Shown one piece after another: positions 36,924 through 46,161 of a stretch of 64,000 nt of DNA. Below the pieces are notes generated by a model. The model was not told the DNA's origin. It saw nothing but the letters and a program-made list of their open reading frames with translations, and did not search any database. Every line of letters starts with the position of its first letter. Position 1 is the stretch's first letter. The DNA lies in contig NZ_PKUQ01000001.1 of the NCBI RefSeq assembly GCF_002866925.1, positions 62,001 through 126,000 on the forward strand, read 5' to 3'. The translations under genes were made by a program, and so were the position numbers. The DNA comes from Cohaesibacter celericrescens. GTDB lineage: Bacteria; Pseudomonadota; Alphaproteobacteria; Rhizobiales; Cohaesibacteraceae.

Positions 36924-37817
36924 TTATACTTTTTCCGCCTTTAACCCTGCAGCAGGAATAAGGCCGTTTGGTCTGATCAAAAGAACAAGCACGACAATGC
37001 CAAGTCCGATCGGATCGCGAAACTCCTGAAATTCGGCAGGAAGAAAAGCAGCAAGATAAATCTCGATGAAGCCGAGTAGGAAGCCCCCCGCCACCGCGCC
37101 GCGCAAGGAACCAAGCCCCCCGAGAATAGCAGCGATAAACGCTTTGAGCACCGGTGTGAAGCCCATCAAAGGATCAACAGAAGCGCGTTGCGAAACCCAT
37201 AGAACAGCCGCCACGCCAGCCAGCAATCCCGACAGGGCAAAGGCTGCCGAAATCACGGTATTGGCTCGGATGCCCATCAAGCGCGCCACCGCAAAATCTT
37301 CAGCGGCGGCCCGCATCGCAATACCATGTTTCTGGCGCTTCATGAACCAATCAAGGAACACAAGCATAACCACAGTGGCGACAATGGCACTGATCTTGTT
37401 AACGCCAATCACCAGCCCGAAAATCCGCGTGCTATCCGACAGGAATTGAGGCAGTAGAACCGGTTGTGACCGAGCGGAAATGAAATTCTGGAACAGCACT
37501 TGCAGCACCATAGAGACCGCAAAGGAAGTGACCAGCATTGTCTCTCCAGAGGCCTTTCGCACCGGACGAAAAGCAATCATTTCCATCAACACCGCAGCCA
37601 ACATCGCAGCGCCGATTGCCAGTGCAATTGAAAGCGAGAAGGGCAACCCCGCAAGCCCGCAATACATCAAGATATAACCGGCAATTGTCATCAACTCTCC
37701 ATGCGCAAAGTTGATCAGCCCCATGATAGAGAAGACAATCGCCAGCCCCAGAGCGAGAAGTGCATAAGTGCCGCCCAGAGCGATAGCATTGACCGTTTGT
37801 TGCAGAAAAAGTTCCAT
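36924..37817 (-). CDS. LivH-type ABC transporter permease
   Basis: 297 residues with about eight helices and the LivH motifs ALGLAIVFSIMGLINFAHGE (about 22-41) and ILGGLGSLRGAVAGG. The ATG at 37817 follows a GGGAG ribosome-binding site that lies within the end of the LivF-type gene; the genes are coupled. It forms the channel with the LivM half of the fused protein in the same operon. Confidence 0.92.
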   Translation of the reverse strand: MELFLQQTVNAIALGGTYALLALGLAIVFSIMGLINFAHGELMTIAGYILMYCGLAGLPFSLSIALAIGAAMLAAVLMEMIAFRPVRKASGETMLVTSFAVSMVLQVLFQNFISARSQPVLLPQFLSDSTRIFGLVIGVNKISAIVATVVMLVFLDWFMKRQKHGIAMRAAAEDFAVARLMGIRANTVISAAFALSGLLAGVAAVLWVSQRASVDPLMGFTPVLKAFIAAILGGLGSLRGAVAGGFLLGFIEIYLAAFLPAEFQEFRDPIGLGIVVLVLLIRPNGLIPAAGLKAEKV

Positions 37818-37819
37818 TG

Positions 37820-38533
37820 TCACGCTCCCAAGAATGTTTCTTCTAGGCCACCTTGAGAGCGCAAATCTTCTACGCGCCCCTGACCGACCACTTGCCCTCC
37901 GGCGATAATGTAACCGCGGTCTGCGATCTCCAGACTTTTGGCAACATTCTGTTCCACCAGAGCAATGGTCACTTTTTGATCCCGTAGGATGGTGATCAAT
38001 TCAAAAATCTGCTCGACGATTTTAGGAGCAAGGCCCAGAGATGGTTCATCCAGAAGCAGGAGTTTGGGGCCACTCATCAAAGCACGCCCAACGGCCAGCA
38101 TTTGCTGTTGACCACCTGAAAGAGTGCCTGCCAGCTGATCCTTACGTTCGTGCAGAATAGGAAACAGGGAATAAACACGATCCCAAGCGGCGGCGATCGC
38201 TTGTTTGTCCTTCACGCTGTAGGCCCCCATCAGAAGATTTTCAGAAACGCTGAGAGCAGGAAAAACCCTGCGCCCTTCTGGTGACAGTGCCAGCCCCATC
38301 GGCGTCAGCGCCTCGGGGGCAAGATCTGTTACATCCCTGCCGGAGAATTCAATTTTCCCTTCCGAAGCAGGCACCAGACCAGCGATGGCATTGAGCGTGG
38401 AAGACTTGCCAGCTCCATTGGCTCCCAGGAAGGCAACTATTTCGCCTTCCTGGACTTCAATGTCGATCCCACGGACCGCTTGCACAGCGCCATACCACAC
38501 TTGCAGCGAGGATACTTTTAACAGCGGTGTCAT
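37820..38533 (-). CDS. LivF-type ABC transporter ATPase
   Basis: 237 residues from the ATG at 38533, which follows a strong AAGGAGG ribosome-binding site. Walker A is GANGAGKSST, the signature LSGGQQQM and Walker B LLLDEPSLGL. It is the second ATPase of the Liv/HAAT importer, pairing with the LivG half of the fusion. A longer frame to 38623 would overlap the binding-protein gene and lacks a ribosome-binding site. Confidence 0.93.
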   Translation of the reverse strand: MTPLLKVSSLQVWYGAVQAVRGIDIEVQEGEIVAFLGANGAGKSSTLNAIAGLVPASEGKIEFSGRDVTDLAPEALTPMGLALSPEGRRVFPALSVSENLLMGAYSVKDKQAIAAAWDRVYSLFPILHERKDQLAGTLSGGQQQMLAVGRALMSGPKLLLLDEPSLGLAPKIVEQIFELITILRDQKVTIALVEQNVAKSLEIADRGYIIAGGQVVGQGRVEDLRSQGGLEETFLGA

Positions 38534-38552
38534 AGGATCCAACCTCCTTGGA

Positions 38553-39710
38553 TTATTGCATCCGTGGCGCAGGAATGAGATCTGCGGTCGGGTTAGGCTG
38601 GCCGATGAGCTCGCGATCACCATCCTTTACCCGAACCAGCGACACTTGCCGGACGGGCATGCCTTGCGTGCCTTTATAGGTAATGAGGCTGGTTGCACCC
38701 TGTATATTCTCAAGGTTAGCAATAGCATCACGCAACGCTGCAGGCTCGGTTGATCCAGCCTTCAAAACAGCGGCCTCAATGACTTTGATCAAGTCATAAC
38801 CAACAGCGTTGAAGACCGTTTGAGATTTTTTGCCGGTGACTTCCAGATATTTTTTATTGAAAGCTTCCATAGGACTTCCTGGTAACTCGAAGCCAGCGGT
38901 GGTGAAGACCGTGCCTTCAACTACATCACCCAGCGAAAAGGTGGTTGGGCTATCAATACCATCGGAGCCGATCATTTGGCTCTTGACGCCAGCGGCACGC
39001 AATGCCTTTAGAAGGGATGGGAAATCAGGTTCGAAAGCGGCCGTCATAATGACGTCTGGCTGAGGATCGAGTGCGGCAATACGGGTTGCGATTGCGGAGA
39101 AATCCTGCTGATTGATCGAATAGGTATCCTCACCCAGGATCTCGCCACCCAGCTTTTCAAACACCTCTTTGTAATAAAGCGGCAGCGTGGTGTATTGCGC
39201 ATCCGGGCTATAGATGATGTAGCTGGATTTAAAGCCTTCTTTCCATGCCCATTCAGCCGATACCGTCGCCTGAACATTGTCACCGGGGAAGTTGGCGAAC
39301 ATATAATCTCCACCGACCATCGGTAGCGTTGGAGAAGACGCACAGGTAGAAATCGCCGGAATTTGAGCCGCCGCAACAATTGAAACAGCAGCCAGCGCCG
39401 GATCAGCATCACAAGGCAGCACCAAAACAGAAACTTTTTGGTCCACCAGCTCTTGCGTTGCAATTGACGTCTGGGCAGCGTCAGAGCGCATATCCTTGTT
39501 GATCAGTTCGATCATGATCTTGCCGTCGATGCCACCCGCTGCGTTGATTTCATCAACCGCAATATTGACGCCTTCAATAACGGGAGCATCATAGGGAGCA
39601 AGTCCGCCGGTTTGTGCTGTTGCAAGACCGATTTTCAGGCTTTCAGCCAAAACCGGTTGGCTCAACGCTGATAAAGCGAGAAGACTTGATAAAAAGAGTG
39701 CCTTTTTCAT
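38553..39710 (-). CDS. LivK-type ABC transporter substrate-binding protein
   Basis: 385 residues with a signal peptide (about 1-22, ending VLA) and a mature type-1 binding fold of the Leu/Ile/Val family (KIGLATAQTGGLAPYDAP; INAAGGIDGKIMIELI). It binds the substrate in the periplasm. Liv-type importers also carry amides, urea and other small nitrogen compounds; the co-encoded hydrolases point that way. It lies directly before livF with only 19 bases between and no stem-loop, unlike the other binding-protein genes here. Confidence 0.9.
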   Translation of the reverse strand: MKKALFLSSLLALSALSQPVLAESLKIGLATAQTGGLAPYDAPVIEGVNIAVDEINAAGGIDGKIMIELINKDMRSDAAQTSIATQELVDQKVSVLVLPCDADPALAAVSIVAAAQIPAISTCASSPTLPMVGGDYMFANFPGDNVQATVSAEWAWKEGFKSSYIIYSPDAQYTTLPLYYKEVFEKLGGEILGEDTYSINQQDFSAIATRIAALDPQPDVIMTAAFEPDFPSLLKALRAAGVKSQMIGSDGIDSPTTFSLGDVVEGTVFTTAGFELPGSPMEAFNKKYLEVTGKKSQTVFNAVGYDLIKVIEAAVLKAGSTEPAALRDAIANLENIQGATSLITYKGTQGMPVRQVSLVRVKDGDRELIGQPNPTADLIPAPRMQ

Positions 39711-39764
39711 AGTAATCCTCTGGATTTTTTTGGGAGTGGTGCTTGGTGATTTTCACTTTTATTA

Positions 39765-39785
39765 TTTTGTTTTGTTTTGTTTTTG
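39765..39785. repeat. Short tandem TTTTG repeat
   Basis: Three copies of TTTTG and one TTTTTG in a row, in the 76-base gap between the fused LivM-LivG gene and the LivK-type gene. Its length could vary by slippage and alter spacing, but there is no direct evidence. Confidence 0.6.
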
Positions 39786-39786
39786 C

Positions 39787-41574
39787 TTATTGGTGTTGCT
39801 CCGAGCTTGTACCGAGATAAGCTTCGATAACAGCCGGATTTTTGCGGATTTCTGCGGGAGTGCCTTGAGCGATCAATTTGCCTTCATTGAGAACGGAAAT
39901 GCGATCGCATAATTGGTTGATAAGCTTGAGATCATGGTCCACCAGCAGGATACCGATGCCCAAATCCTTGGTCAGGCTGCGCAACATATCCATGAGCGCA
40001 TCGGTTTCCTCGCGGTTCATGCCTGCAGCAGGTTCATCAAGGAAAAGAAGGCTCGGCTGGCAGGCAAGAGCGCGGGCAATTTCGACACGGCGTTGATCGC
40101 CATAAGACAACGTGCCCGCCTCCATATCAGCAAACTGCGACATACCCATTCTGGCCAAGGCAGATTGCGTGCGGCCATGCGCGTGCTCTCCACCGTTGGT
40201 CGACAGGGCAGCAACGAGAACATTTTGATAGACACTGAGATGCCCGAACAGACGGATATTTTGAAAGGTGCGCGCAATGCCGTGTTCGGCGATAAAATGA
40301 GACGGAACCCCATCCAGCACAATATCGCCGATCTTAAAGGTCCCTTCACTAGCCTCAAGAACGCCAGAAAGCATATTGAGCAAAGTGGTTTTGCCTGACC
40401 CGTTTGGTCCAATCAGACCAACAATTTCGCCCGGCTTGAGCAGGAAGTCGACTTTATCAACCGCAGTCAAACCACCAAAGCGCATGGTCATTCCCTGAGC
40501 GGTGAGAAAACCAGCAGGCTCAACAGCACCCAAGCTCTGTTGGCTCACAGCAGGATGTGTAAACTTGATCAGCCGTTCTTCCCACTCTTTCAAGCCAAGC
40601 AATCCATCCGATTTTTTGAACATCGCAAACAGAATGAGCAGGGCTATACCGATCTGGGTTGTGCCGAATATTTGTGGAACGTCGATAAAACCGAGGGAAA
40701 ATCCACCTTCCAAATGGCGTAAAATCTCAGTGACGATGGTTATTAGCACCGAGCCAGCAATGGCGCCGGTCACAGTTGTCATACCGCCAACAATGAGCAT
40801 GGCCAACAGGTGGAAGGTGACGGTGAAATAGAAGCTTTTTGGGCTGAAGGCGCCGAGAAAATGCGCCATCAATGCGCCCGAAAGGGCCATCAACATAGCA
40901 CTCAGAACCCATGCGATCAGGCGTTCCCGTCTTATGTTGACCCCCACAGCACTGGCAGCGATAGCATTTTCGCGACTGGCTCGTAATTTGAGGCCGGAAA
41001 TCGAATCCCGGTAGAGGCGCGCAACAACTAGGGCAACCACGGCACCGACCATCGCAACCACAAGAGTGGTCTCCCTTGGCACGCCAAAGAAAGAACCGGA
41101 ACCGCGGGTTACATCGCGCCAGCCAATAATCACGCCATGTGTGATGATCAGCAACCCGAGTGTGGCGATGGTCGCAGCAGACCCTTCTAACTTGCCAAAG
41201 ATCACACCCGTCACCACTGCGATGAGCGCGGTGAAGAGCAAGGCAATCACGATGGCAGGCAATAGGCCCATCTCGGTTGAGGCCAGCCATTCTGGCAGTT
41301 TAGGCAGTGTTGCGGCTTTCATCATGGCCGGAACGGTCAACAGAGAAGACGCATAAGCGCCTATCGCCATGAAAGACACGTGGCCAAAACTGAGAATACC
41401 ACTGTTGCCGCTATAGACCCCGATCGCCACGACAGCAATCAAGGAAACAAAGAAAACCACCAGAATGCGTTGGCTCGCCGGCCCCATATACCAAGCGACG
41501 ACAGACGCCAAAAGCGCCAGTACAACAATAGCAAAAACTGAAAAAATCAGCTGACGTCCCGAGGTGACAAGCAT
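39787..41574 (-). CDS. Fused LivM permease - LivG ATPase
   Basis: 595 residues from the ATG at 41574 (GGAG ribosome-binding site). The N-terminal half (about 1-320) is a LivM permease with about ten helices (SGNSGILSFGHVSFMAIGAY; GAFSPKSFYF). After a short linker, the C-terminal half (about 345-590) is a LivG ATPase with Walker A GPNGSGKTT, TARTFQNIRLF-type sequence, signature LSYGDQRR and Walker B LFLDEPAAGMN. It thus supplies one channel half and one motor half of the importer. It is first in the operon, behind a promoter divergent from the RpiR gene. Confidence 0.93.
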   Translation of the reverse strand: MLVTSGRQLIFSVFAIVVLALLASVVAWYMGPASQRILVVFFVSLIAVVAIGVYSGNSGILSFGHVSFMAIGAYASSLLTVPAMMKAATLPKLPEWLASTEMGLLPAIVIALLFTALIAVVTGVIFGKLEGSAATIATLGLLIITHGVIIGWRDVTRGSGSFFGVPRETTLVVAMVGAVVALVVARLYRDSISGLKLRASRENAIAASAVGVNIRRERLIAWVLSAMLMALSGALMAHFLGAFSPKSFYFTVTFHLLAMLIVGGMTTVTGAIAGSVLITIVTEILRHLEGGFSLGFIDVPQIFGTTQIGIALLILFAMFKKSDGLLGLKEWEERLIKFTHPAVSQQSLGAVEPAGFLTAQGMTMRFGGLTAVDKVDFLLKPGEIVGLIGPNGSGKTTLLNMLSGVLEASEGTFKIGDIVLDGVPSHFIAEHGIARTFQNIRLFGHLSVYQNVLVAALSTNGGEHAHGRTQSALARMGMSQFADMEAGTLSYGDQRRVEIARALACQPSLLFLDEPAAGMNREETDALMDMLRSLTKDLGIGILLVDHDLKLINQLCDRISVLNEGKLIAQGTPAEIRKNPAVIEAYLGTSSEQHQ

Positions 41575-41600
41575 GTAAAATCTCCGACTAATTGCTAACA

Positions 41601-41630
41601 ACCATAGTGATGGATTATTTTCAATGTCAA
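41601..41630 (-). promoter_or_regulatory. Promoter of the fused LivM-LivG operon
   Basis: TTGACA (41625-41630, read leftward) and TATGGT (41601-41606) are separated by 18 bases, a good sigma-70 match about 27 bases upstream of the start codon. Confidence 0.55.
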
Positions 41631-41650
41631 TATAAAAAATATATTTGACA
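41625..41650. promoter_or_regulatory. Inverted repeat joining two divergent -35 boxes
   Basis: TGTCAATATA and TATATTTGACA form an imperfect inverted repeat (one extra T). Its ends are the -35 boxes of the leftward liv-type promoter and the rightward RpiR promoter. A protein bound here would control both; the RpiR-family product is the obvious candidate. Confidence 0.5.
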
Positions 41651-41673
41651 AATAATTTTCATAAAGCATTATG
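41645..41673 (+). promoter_or_regulatory. Promoter of the RpiR-type gene
   Basis: TTGACA (41645-41650) is followed after 17 bases by ATTATG (41668-41673; CATTAT if 16). It lies about 20 bases upstream of the start codon, close but workable with the GGGAG ribosome-binding site. Confidence 0.45.
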
Positions 41674-41693
41674 GTTCAAAAGGGAGAAAATGC

Positions 41694-42548
41694 ATGACGG
41701 TTCGAGAGCAATTCGAAGCCCACGCGTCGGAATTTACGGCAACAGAAAGGCGTCTCAGCACAACGATTTTGCTGGATTATCCGTTTGCCGGCCTTGAGCC
41801 AATACAGATTCTTGCCGAACGCGCAAAGACGTCAGCTCCGAGCATCTCCCGCTTTGTTACCAAACTGGGGTTTCATAGTTTTCAGGATTTTCAACGGCAT
41901 TTAATCGAGGAATTAAAGCAGGTGCAGACCTCGCCGGTTGAACGCAAAGATATGAGCACACCGGTGGGAGGAGCCTATCTCTCCAGTTTCTTGGCGCGCG
42001 TTGAAACCATCCTTGATGAATCCACCCAGACCATATCCGAGGCTCAATTCGCACTGGTCTGCGACATGCTGTCGGATCCCCGCCGCTCGCTCTATTTTAT
42101 CGGAGGGCGCATGAGTGACACACTGATGCAATATCTCTCCCGGCACCTGCGTCAGATCCGGGAAAAGGTCTATCACGTGCCCGCAGACCCCGAAATTTGG
42201 CCGGAATATCTGCTGCGTATGCGCGCGCGCGACATATTATTTGTGGCTGATTTCCGGCGTTACCAACCCAATTTGTTAAAACTGGCCCGGACAGCCTCGG
42301 AAGAACGGAAAGCCCAAATCATCCTGATGACAGATCGCTGGCTTTCGCCCGTGGCGCGCCATGCCTCAGAAATTCTTGCCGTACCAATCAACAGCAACAC
42401 GCTTTGGGACAGCTATTCCGGCGCTTTTGCCATCAATGAAGCCATCCTGACCAACATCGCCGATTCCCATTGGGAGACAACCAAGCAGCGCATCGAGCAT
42501 TGGGATTCCATGCGCATTGACTTTGGAGAAGAAAATAATGATCACTAA
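41694..42548 (+). CDS. RpiR/MurR-family transcriptional regulator
   Basis: 284 residues with an N-terminal RpiR helix-turn-helix (about 1-75, with ILAERAKTSAPSISRFVTKLGFHSFQDFQ shared out over the recognition region) and a SIS domain (about 125-255, YFIGGRMSDTLMQYLSRHL). SIS domains sense phosphorylated sugars or related ligands. It is divergent from the Liv-type importer and overlaps the glutamine-synthetase-like gene by 11 bases, so it probably regulates both directions. Confidence 0.9.
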   Translation: MTVREQFEAHASEFTATERRLSTTILLDYPFAGLEPIQILAERAKTSAPSISRFVTKLGFHSFQDFQRHLIEELKQVQTSPVERKDMSTPVGGAYLSSFLARVETILDESTQTISEAQFALVCDMLSDPRRSLYFIGGRMSDTLMQYLSRHLRQIREKVYHVPADPEIWPEYLLRMRARDILFVADFRRYQPNLLKLARTASEERKAQIILMTDRWLSPVARHASEILAVPINSNTLWDSYSGAFAINEAILTNIADSHWETTKQRIEHWDSMRIDFGEENNDH

Positions 42549-43863
42549 CCCGTTGATCTTTGCAGTCACCCCCGACATTGCAGGCAAATCTCGTGGCAAG
42601 TCCTTTCCACTTCGCGATCTGGAAAAACGCCTCAAACGTGGCGTCGGCTGGACACCAACCAACGTTCAAATCACCTGTTTCAATGCCATCGCTGAAAGCC
42701 CTTTTGGGGCGCTGGGCGATCTATTGTTGATCCCAGATGGCGAGACTAGCGTTGAAATTGATTTTGAAGACGAAGCCCCAGTAGAGCGCTTCATAATTGG
42801 CGATGTCACTGATCTTGACGGCAACGCTTGGAATTGTTGTACCCGATCTATCCTGAAAAACGCCTTGAAGCGGCTCAAAGAGCTCGGCCATGTCGATCTT
42901 TGCGCGGCCTTTGAACATGAATTCCAGTTTAAAGGTGGCAAACCACCCAATGGTGAGGGCTATTCCCTGACCGGCTTCTCCCGTCGCCGCAAATTTGGCG
43001 AAACGCTTATGGCTGCGCTTGATAAAGCCGGTTTGGATATCGACACCTTCATGAAGGAATATGGACCCGACCAGTATGAGGTGACCATAGGACCGTCCAA
43101 AAACCACCGCGCCGCGGATGAGGCCCTCATTTTGCGAGAAGTCACGCGCATGACTGCAGCCCACTGCAGCGAACAAGTCAGTTTTTCCCCCATTCTAGAC
43201 CCCGATTCCGTCGGAAATGGTGTGCATATTCATATGAGTTTTCTCAACAAGGACGGTAAACCAGCCACCTATGACGAAGATGGTCCAGCCGGGATGTCTG
43301 CTCTAACCGGTTCTTTCATTGCAGGCGTGCTTAAATATCTCGACAGCATCATCGCCTTTACCGCGCCGTCCGATGTGTCCTATTTGCGTTTGACACCCCA
43401 TCGCTGGAGCGCTGCCTACAACAATCTGGGTTTTAGAGACAGAGAAGCATCTGTCCGCATCTGTCCCGTCACCTCAACCGAGAAAGACAGCATTGCGCGG
43501 CAATATAACTTTGAATTCCGCGCTGCCGACGCGTCAGCCTCACCACATCTGGCTTTGGCCGCAATCATTCATGCTGGCGTACAAGGCATAGAAGAAGGCT
43601 TGGCTCCTCCAGCAATTACAGAGGAAGATCTCTCGCTTTTGTCAGAAGAGGCATTGACAGAACGCGGCTATGTCCGGCTGCCACAAAGCCTTGAAGAAGC
43701 ACTCGATCGACTGAGCAACAATGACGTGGTTCGCTCTTGGTTTGCCGAGGAGTTTGTCGACGTTTATTTGGCCCACAAGCGGGGTGAGCTATCCTATCTT
43801 AAAGACCATATTAGCAAGGATGACACCAAAGCGCGCTGTATTGCTTACGCCGAAGTATATTAA
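42538..43863 (+). CDS. Glutamine-synthetase-like ligase (GlnA/PuuA superfamily)
   Basis: 441 residues from the ATG at 42538 (GGAGAAG ribosome-binding site). The catalytic features of the superfamily are present: acidic metal-binding EHEFQF (about 127), NGVHIHMSF, the arginine-bearing RLTPHRWSAAYNNLGFRDRE and FEFRAADASASPHLA. It is not the housekeeping GlnA; it fits the ligases that join glutamate to amines, such as gamma-glutamylpolyamine synthetase. In this locus it may glutamylate an imported amine or ammonia released by the hydrolases. The substrate is unknown. Confidence 0.85.
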   Translation: MITNPLIFAVTPDIAGKSRGKSFPLRDLEKRLKRGVGWTPTNVQITCFNAIAESPFGALGDLLLIPDGETSVEIDFEDEAPVERFIIGDVTDLDGNAWNCCTRSILKNALKRLKELGHVDLCAAFEHEFQFKGGKPPNGEGYSLTGFSRRRKFGETLMAALDKAGLDIDTFMKEYGPDQYEVTIGPSKNHRAADEALILREVTRMTAAHCSEQVSFSPILDPDSVGNGVHIHMSFLNKDGKPATYDEDGPAGMSALTGSFIAGVLKYLDSIIAFTAPSDVSYLRLTPHRWSAAYNNLGFRDREASVRICPVTSTEKDSIARQYNFEFRAADASASPHLALAAIIHAGVQGIEEGLAPPAITEEDLSLLSEEALTERGYVRLPQSLEEALDRLSNNDVVRSWFAEEFVDVYLAHKRGELSYLKDHISKDDTKARCIAYAEVY

Positions 43864-44011
43864 GTTTCGACAAGAGTAAAAGCAAATATTCTCCTGGAGA
43901 AACACATGACTTCAATGACATAACAAGAATGATTGACATCAAAATTCCATTCGTGTCAGCTGCTCCTACAACAGACGTTATACCTGTTCTGGGCATTTAG
44001 GACTTTCAACC

Positions 44012-44959
44012 ATGGATATTCGCAATTTCAACAGTTTTGTTTCAGTCGCTGAATTGATGAATTTCACAAGAGCTGCGGAGCGGTTAAACATTACCCAATC
44101 CGCACTCTCCCGACAGGTCAAAAGCCTAGAAGACTATCTGGGAGTGAAGCTCTTTGAAAAGTCTGGAAGAAACATCCGCTTTACTCCCCACGGTGAAGCA
44201 CTCTACGCCAAGATAAACAAGGTATTGGTCGCTGACAAAGAACTGCGTACCTTTGCTGTCGACTTGACGGGTGGGGAAACTGGCCTGCTCAAAATTGGCT
44301 CTTGTTCACAATTGATTGAACGGTATCTGCCTTCCTTTCTAAAACATTGGACTGAAGAAAACCCAGATATAGAAATCCGCCTCGAGGACGGGGGCGGTCC
44401 GGAGTTGGCAGGCAAGCTGCAAGATGGCCTCTTCCATCTAACAATCAGCGCCGAACCATCGGCTCCGATAGACTCATTTGAAAGCAAACCTTTAGGCAAA
44501 CTGGGATTTCTGGCGGTTGGTGACAGGGAATTTCTGGGTGAGTCTCCCGATAGCATCGAAATTGACCAATTGCTCAATTTGCCTATTCTCTCTTTGAACA
44601 AAAAACACGCCTCTCGTGAGGTGTTCGATGCGGCCTGCAGGGTCAGCGGAACAGTCCCGCGCATTGTTCTGGAGAGCTATTCTCCACACACCCTGTTCGC
44701 GATGGCGATCGGCGGCAATGGCGTTGCGGTGGTGCCGTCTTCGTCAGAACCGCAGTCAAAGGAGCTGATGTGCCGCCCCATAGCCCTTAAAGGCGAGCTC
44801 ATCAGCTTTGGCATCTGCGCCATGTGGAATATCCGTCACCCCCTGCCTGCCTACGGAAAGCGATTTGTCGACGCCTTAGGTGCTCACATTCAGAACGAAC
44901 AGCTTGCATCAGAAAACACAATATCAACAGAACGTTACGGCCATTTGCACGTTATTTGA
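44012..44959 (+). CDS. LysR-family transcriptional regulator
   Basis: 315 residues. The winged helix-turn-helix at the N-terminus (1-60) contains FTRAAERLNITQSALSRQVK and LEDYLGVKLFEKSGR; a LysR substrate-binding domain (about 90-300) follows. It sits in the same direction just upstream of the sugar-type importer operon, with a well-formed LysR box in the gap, and is most likely that operon's activator. Confidence 0.93.
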   Translation: MDIRNFNSFVSVAELMNFTRAAERLNITQSALSRQVKSLEDYLGVKLFEKSGRNIRFTPHGEALYAKINKVLVADKELRTFAVDLTGGETGLLKIGSCSQLIERYLPSFLKHWTEENPDIEIRLEDGGGPELAGKLQDGLFHLTISAEPSAPIDSFESKPLGKLGFLAVGDREFLGESPDSIEIDQLLNLPILSLNKKHASREVFDAACRVSGTVPRIVLESYSPHTLFAMAIGGNGVAVVPSSSEPQSKELMCRPIALKGELISFGICAMWNIRHPLPAYGKRFVDALGAHIQNEQLASENTISTERYGHLHVI

Positions 44960-44985
44960 AGCCAAATTCTAGCCACTAAAATTTG

Positions 44986-45008
44986 ATCTATTCTAATTTC
45001 GCATAGAT
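44986..45008. promoter_or_regulatory. LysR-type binding site (T-N11-A)
   Basis: ATCTAT (44986-44991) and ATAGAT (45003-45008) form a perfect 6-bp inverted repeat with exactly 11 bases between, the classical LysR box. It lies 27 bases after the LysR gene and 123 bases before the first importer gene, where an activator site is expected. Confidence 0.6.
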
Positions 45009-45130
45009 TCACAATGAAATTATTCATTGGACGCGCAATTCCATCTAAAGCTACGCTGCTTGTTGTTTAGGCAATAATTTGCACTGCATCAAAAATATGC
45101 AGATCACACGCTTGGAGTAGGTAATCGCGC

Positions 45131-46102
45131 ATGGGCTTTGTAAAAAACCTCAATCAGGAGCGCATTGTTTTTGCAATCACGATTGCAATATTCGCGCTGG
45201 CTTCCTTGGCCCTGCCCGGGTTTTTCTCCGCAAATAATTTGGTATCCGTTGTCAGATCTGTATCTGTACTGGGCATCCTCGCCCTTGGCATGTCAGTGAT
45301 CATCATTGGTCGTGGCATTGATCTCTCCATGGTGTCGATCATGGCGATGTCCGTGGCTTGTTATCTTCAAATGCTGGGCAGTGGTGTCAGCGAAGGAGGC
45401 GCGCTTGCTTTTGCGCTGGCTGGTGTCATTTGCATTGGCCTGATCAACGGCTTTCTTGTTGCTTACGCAGAAGTGCCTGCAATTTTTGTAACGCTGGCCA
45501 GTGCGTCCTTTGTTTTTGGCTTTGTGCGGTCTCAACTCATTTCCACCGATTCGGTGCCGGTGCCAGCGGGACATTGGGTCGAGATACTCGGTAGCCTCCG
45601 TTTTGGTGACGTGCCTATTGAGGTGTTTATTTTCGCAGGCTTGTCTTTTGCGGCCTTCCTCTTTCTGCGCTACAGCAAATGGGGCCGCTATGTCTATTAC
45701 GCTGGCGACAATCCCGAAGCTGCACGCAACGCCGGCATGCCGGTACGCCCGATGATGGTGTTGCGTTATGTTCTTTCTGCCTTAGTTGCCTTCATCGCCG
45801 GCATCCTGACCGCAGCCAGCCTCCACTCCATCAACACCCGTATCGTCAATTCCAGCCTGCTGTACGACATCGTGCTGGTCGCCGTCATTGGTGGCATCGG
45901 CCTGTCTGGCGGCAAAGGAGGTGTCCGCAACGTGCTTTTCGGCGCCGCACTCATCGGCATCATGCTGAATGCAATGACGATCATCGACATTTCCCTGTTG
46001 TATCAAAACCTCATCAAGTCGGCGATTTTGCTCGGTGCAATTATCGTCGACGGACTCTTAAACCCACGTGATGAGCAGACAGCGCAACAGGGTGATATTT
46101 AA
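45131..46102 (+). CDS. RbsC-like sugar ABC transporter permease
   Basis: 323 residues with about eight to ten helices and the RbsC motifs IIGRGIDLSMVSIMAMSVA (about 57-75) and VIGGIGLSGGKGGVRNV (about 255-271). It forms a transporter channel, presumably with the permease half of the fusion protein two genes downstream. It is the first gene of the LysR-associated operon. Confidence 0.9.
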   Translation: MGFVKNLNQERIVFAITIAIFALASLALPGFFSANNLVSVVRSVSVLGILALGMSVIIIGRGIDLSMVSIMAMSVACYLQMLGSGVSEGGALAFALAGVICIGLINGFLVAYAEVPAIFVTLASASFVFGFVRSQLISTDSVPVPAGHWVEILGSLRFGDVPIEVFIFAGLSFAAFLFLRYSKWGRYVYYAGDNPEAARNAGMPVRPMMVLRYVLSALVAFIAGILTAASLHSINTRIVNSSLLYDIVLVAVIGGIGLSGGKGGVRNVLFGAALIGIMLNAMTIIDISLLYQNLIKSAILLGAIIVDGLLNPRDEQTAQQGDI

Positions 46103-46161
46103 TAAAAAATAAAACAAAAAAAGACAAACCAATCGCCAGATCATTGAATAGAGGAACAGTC

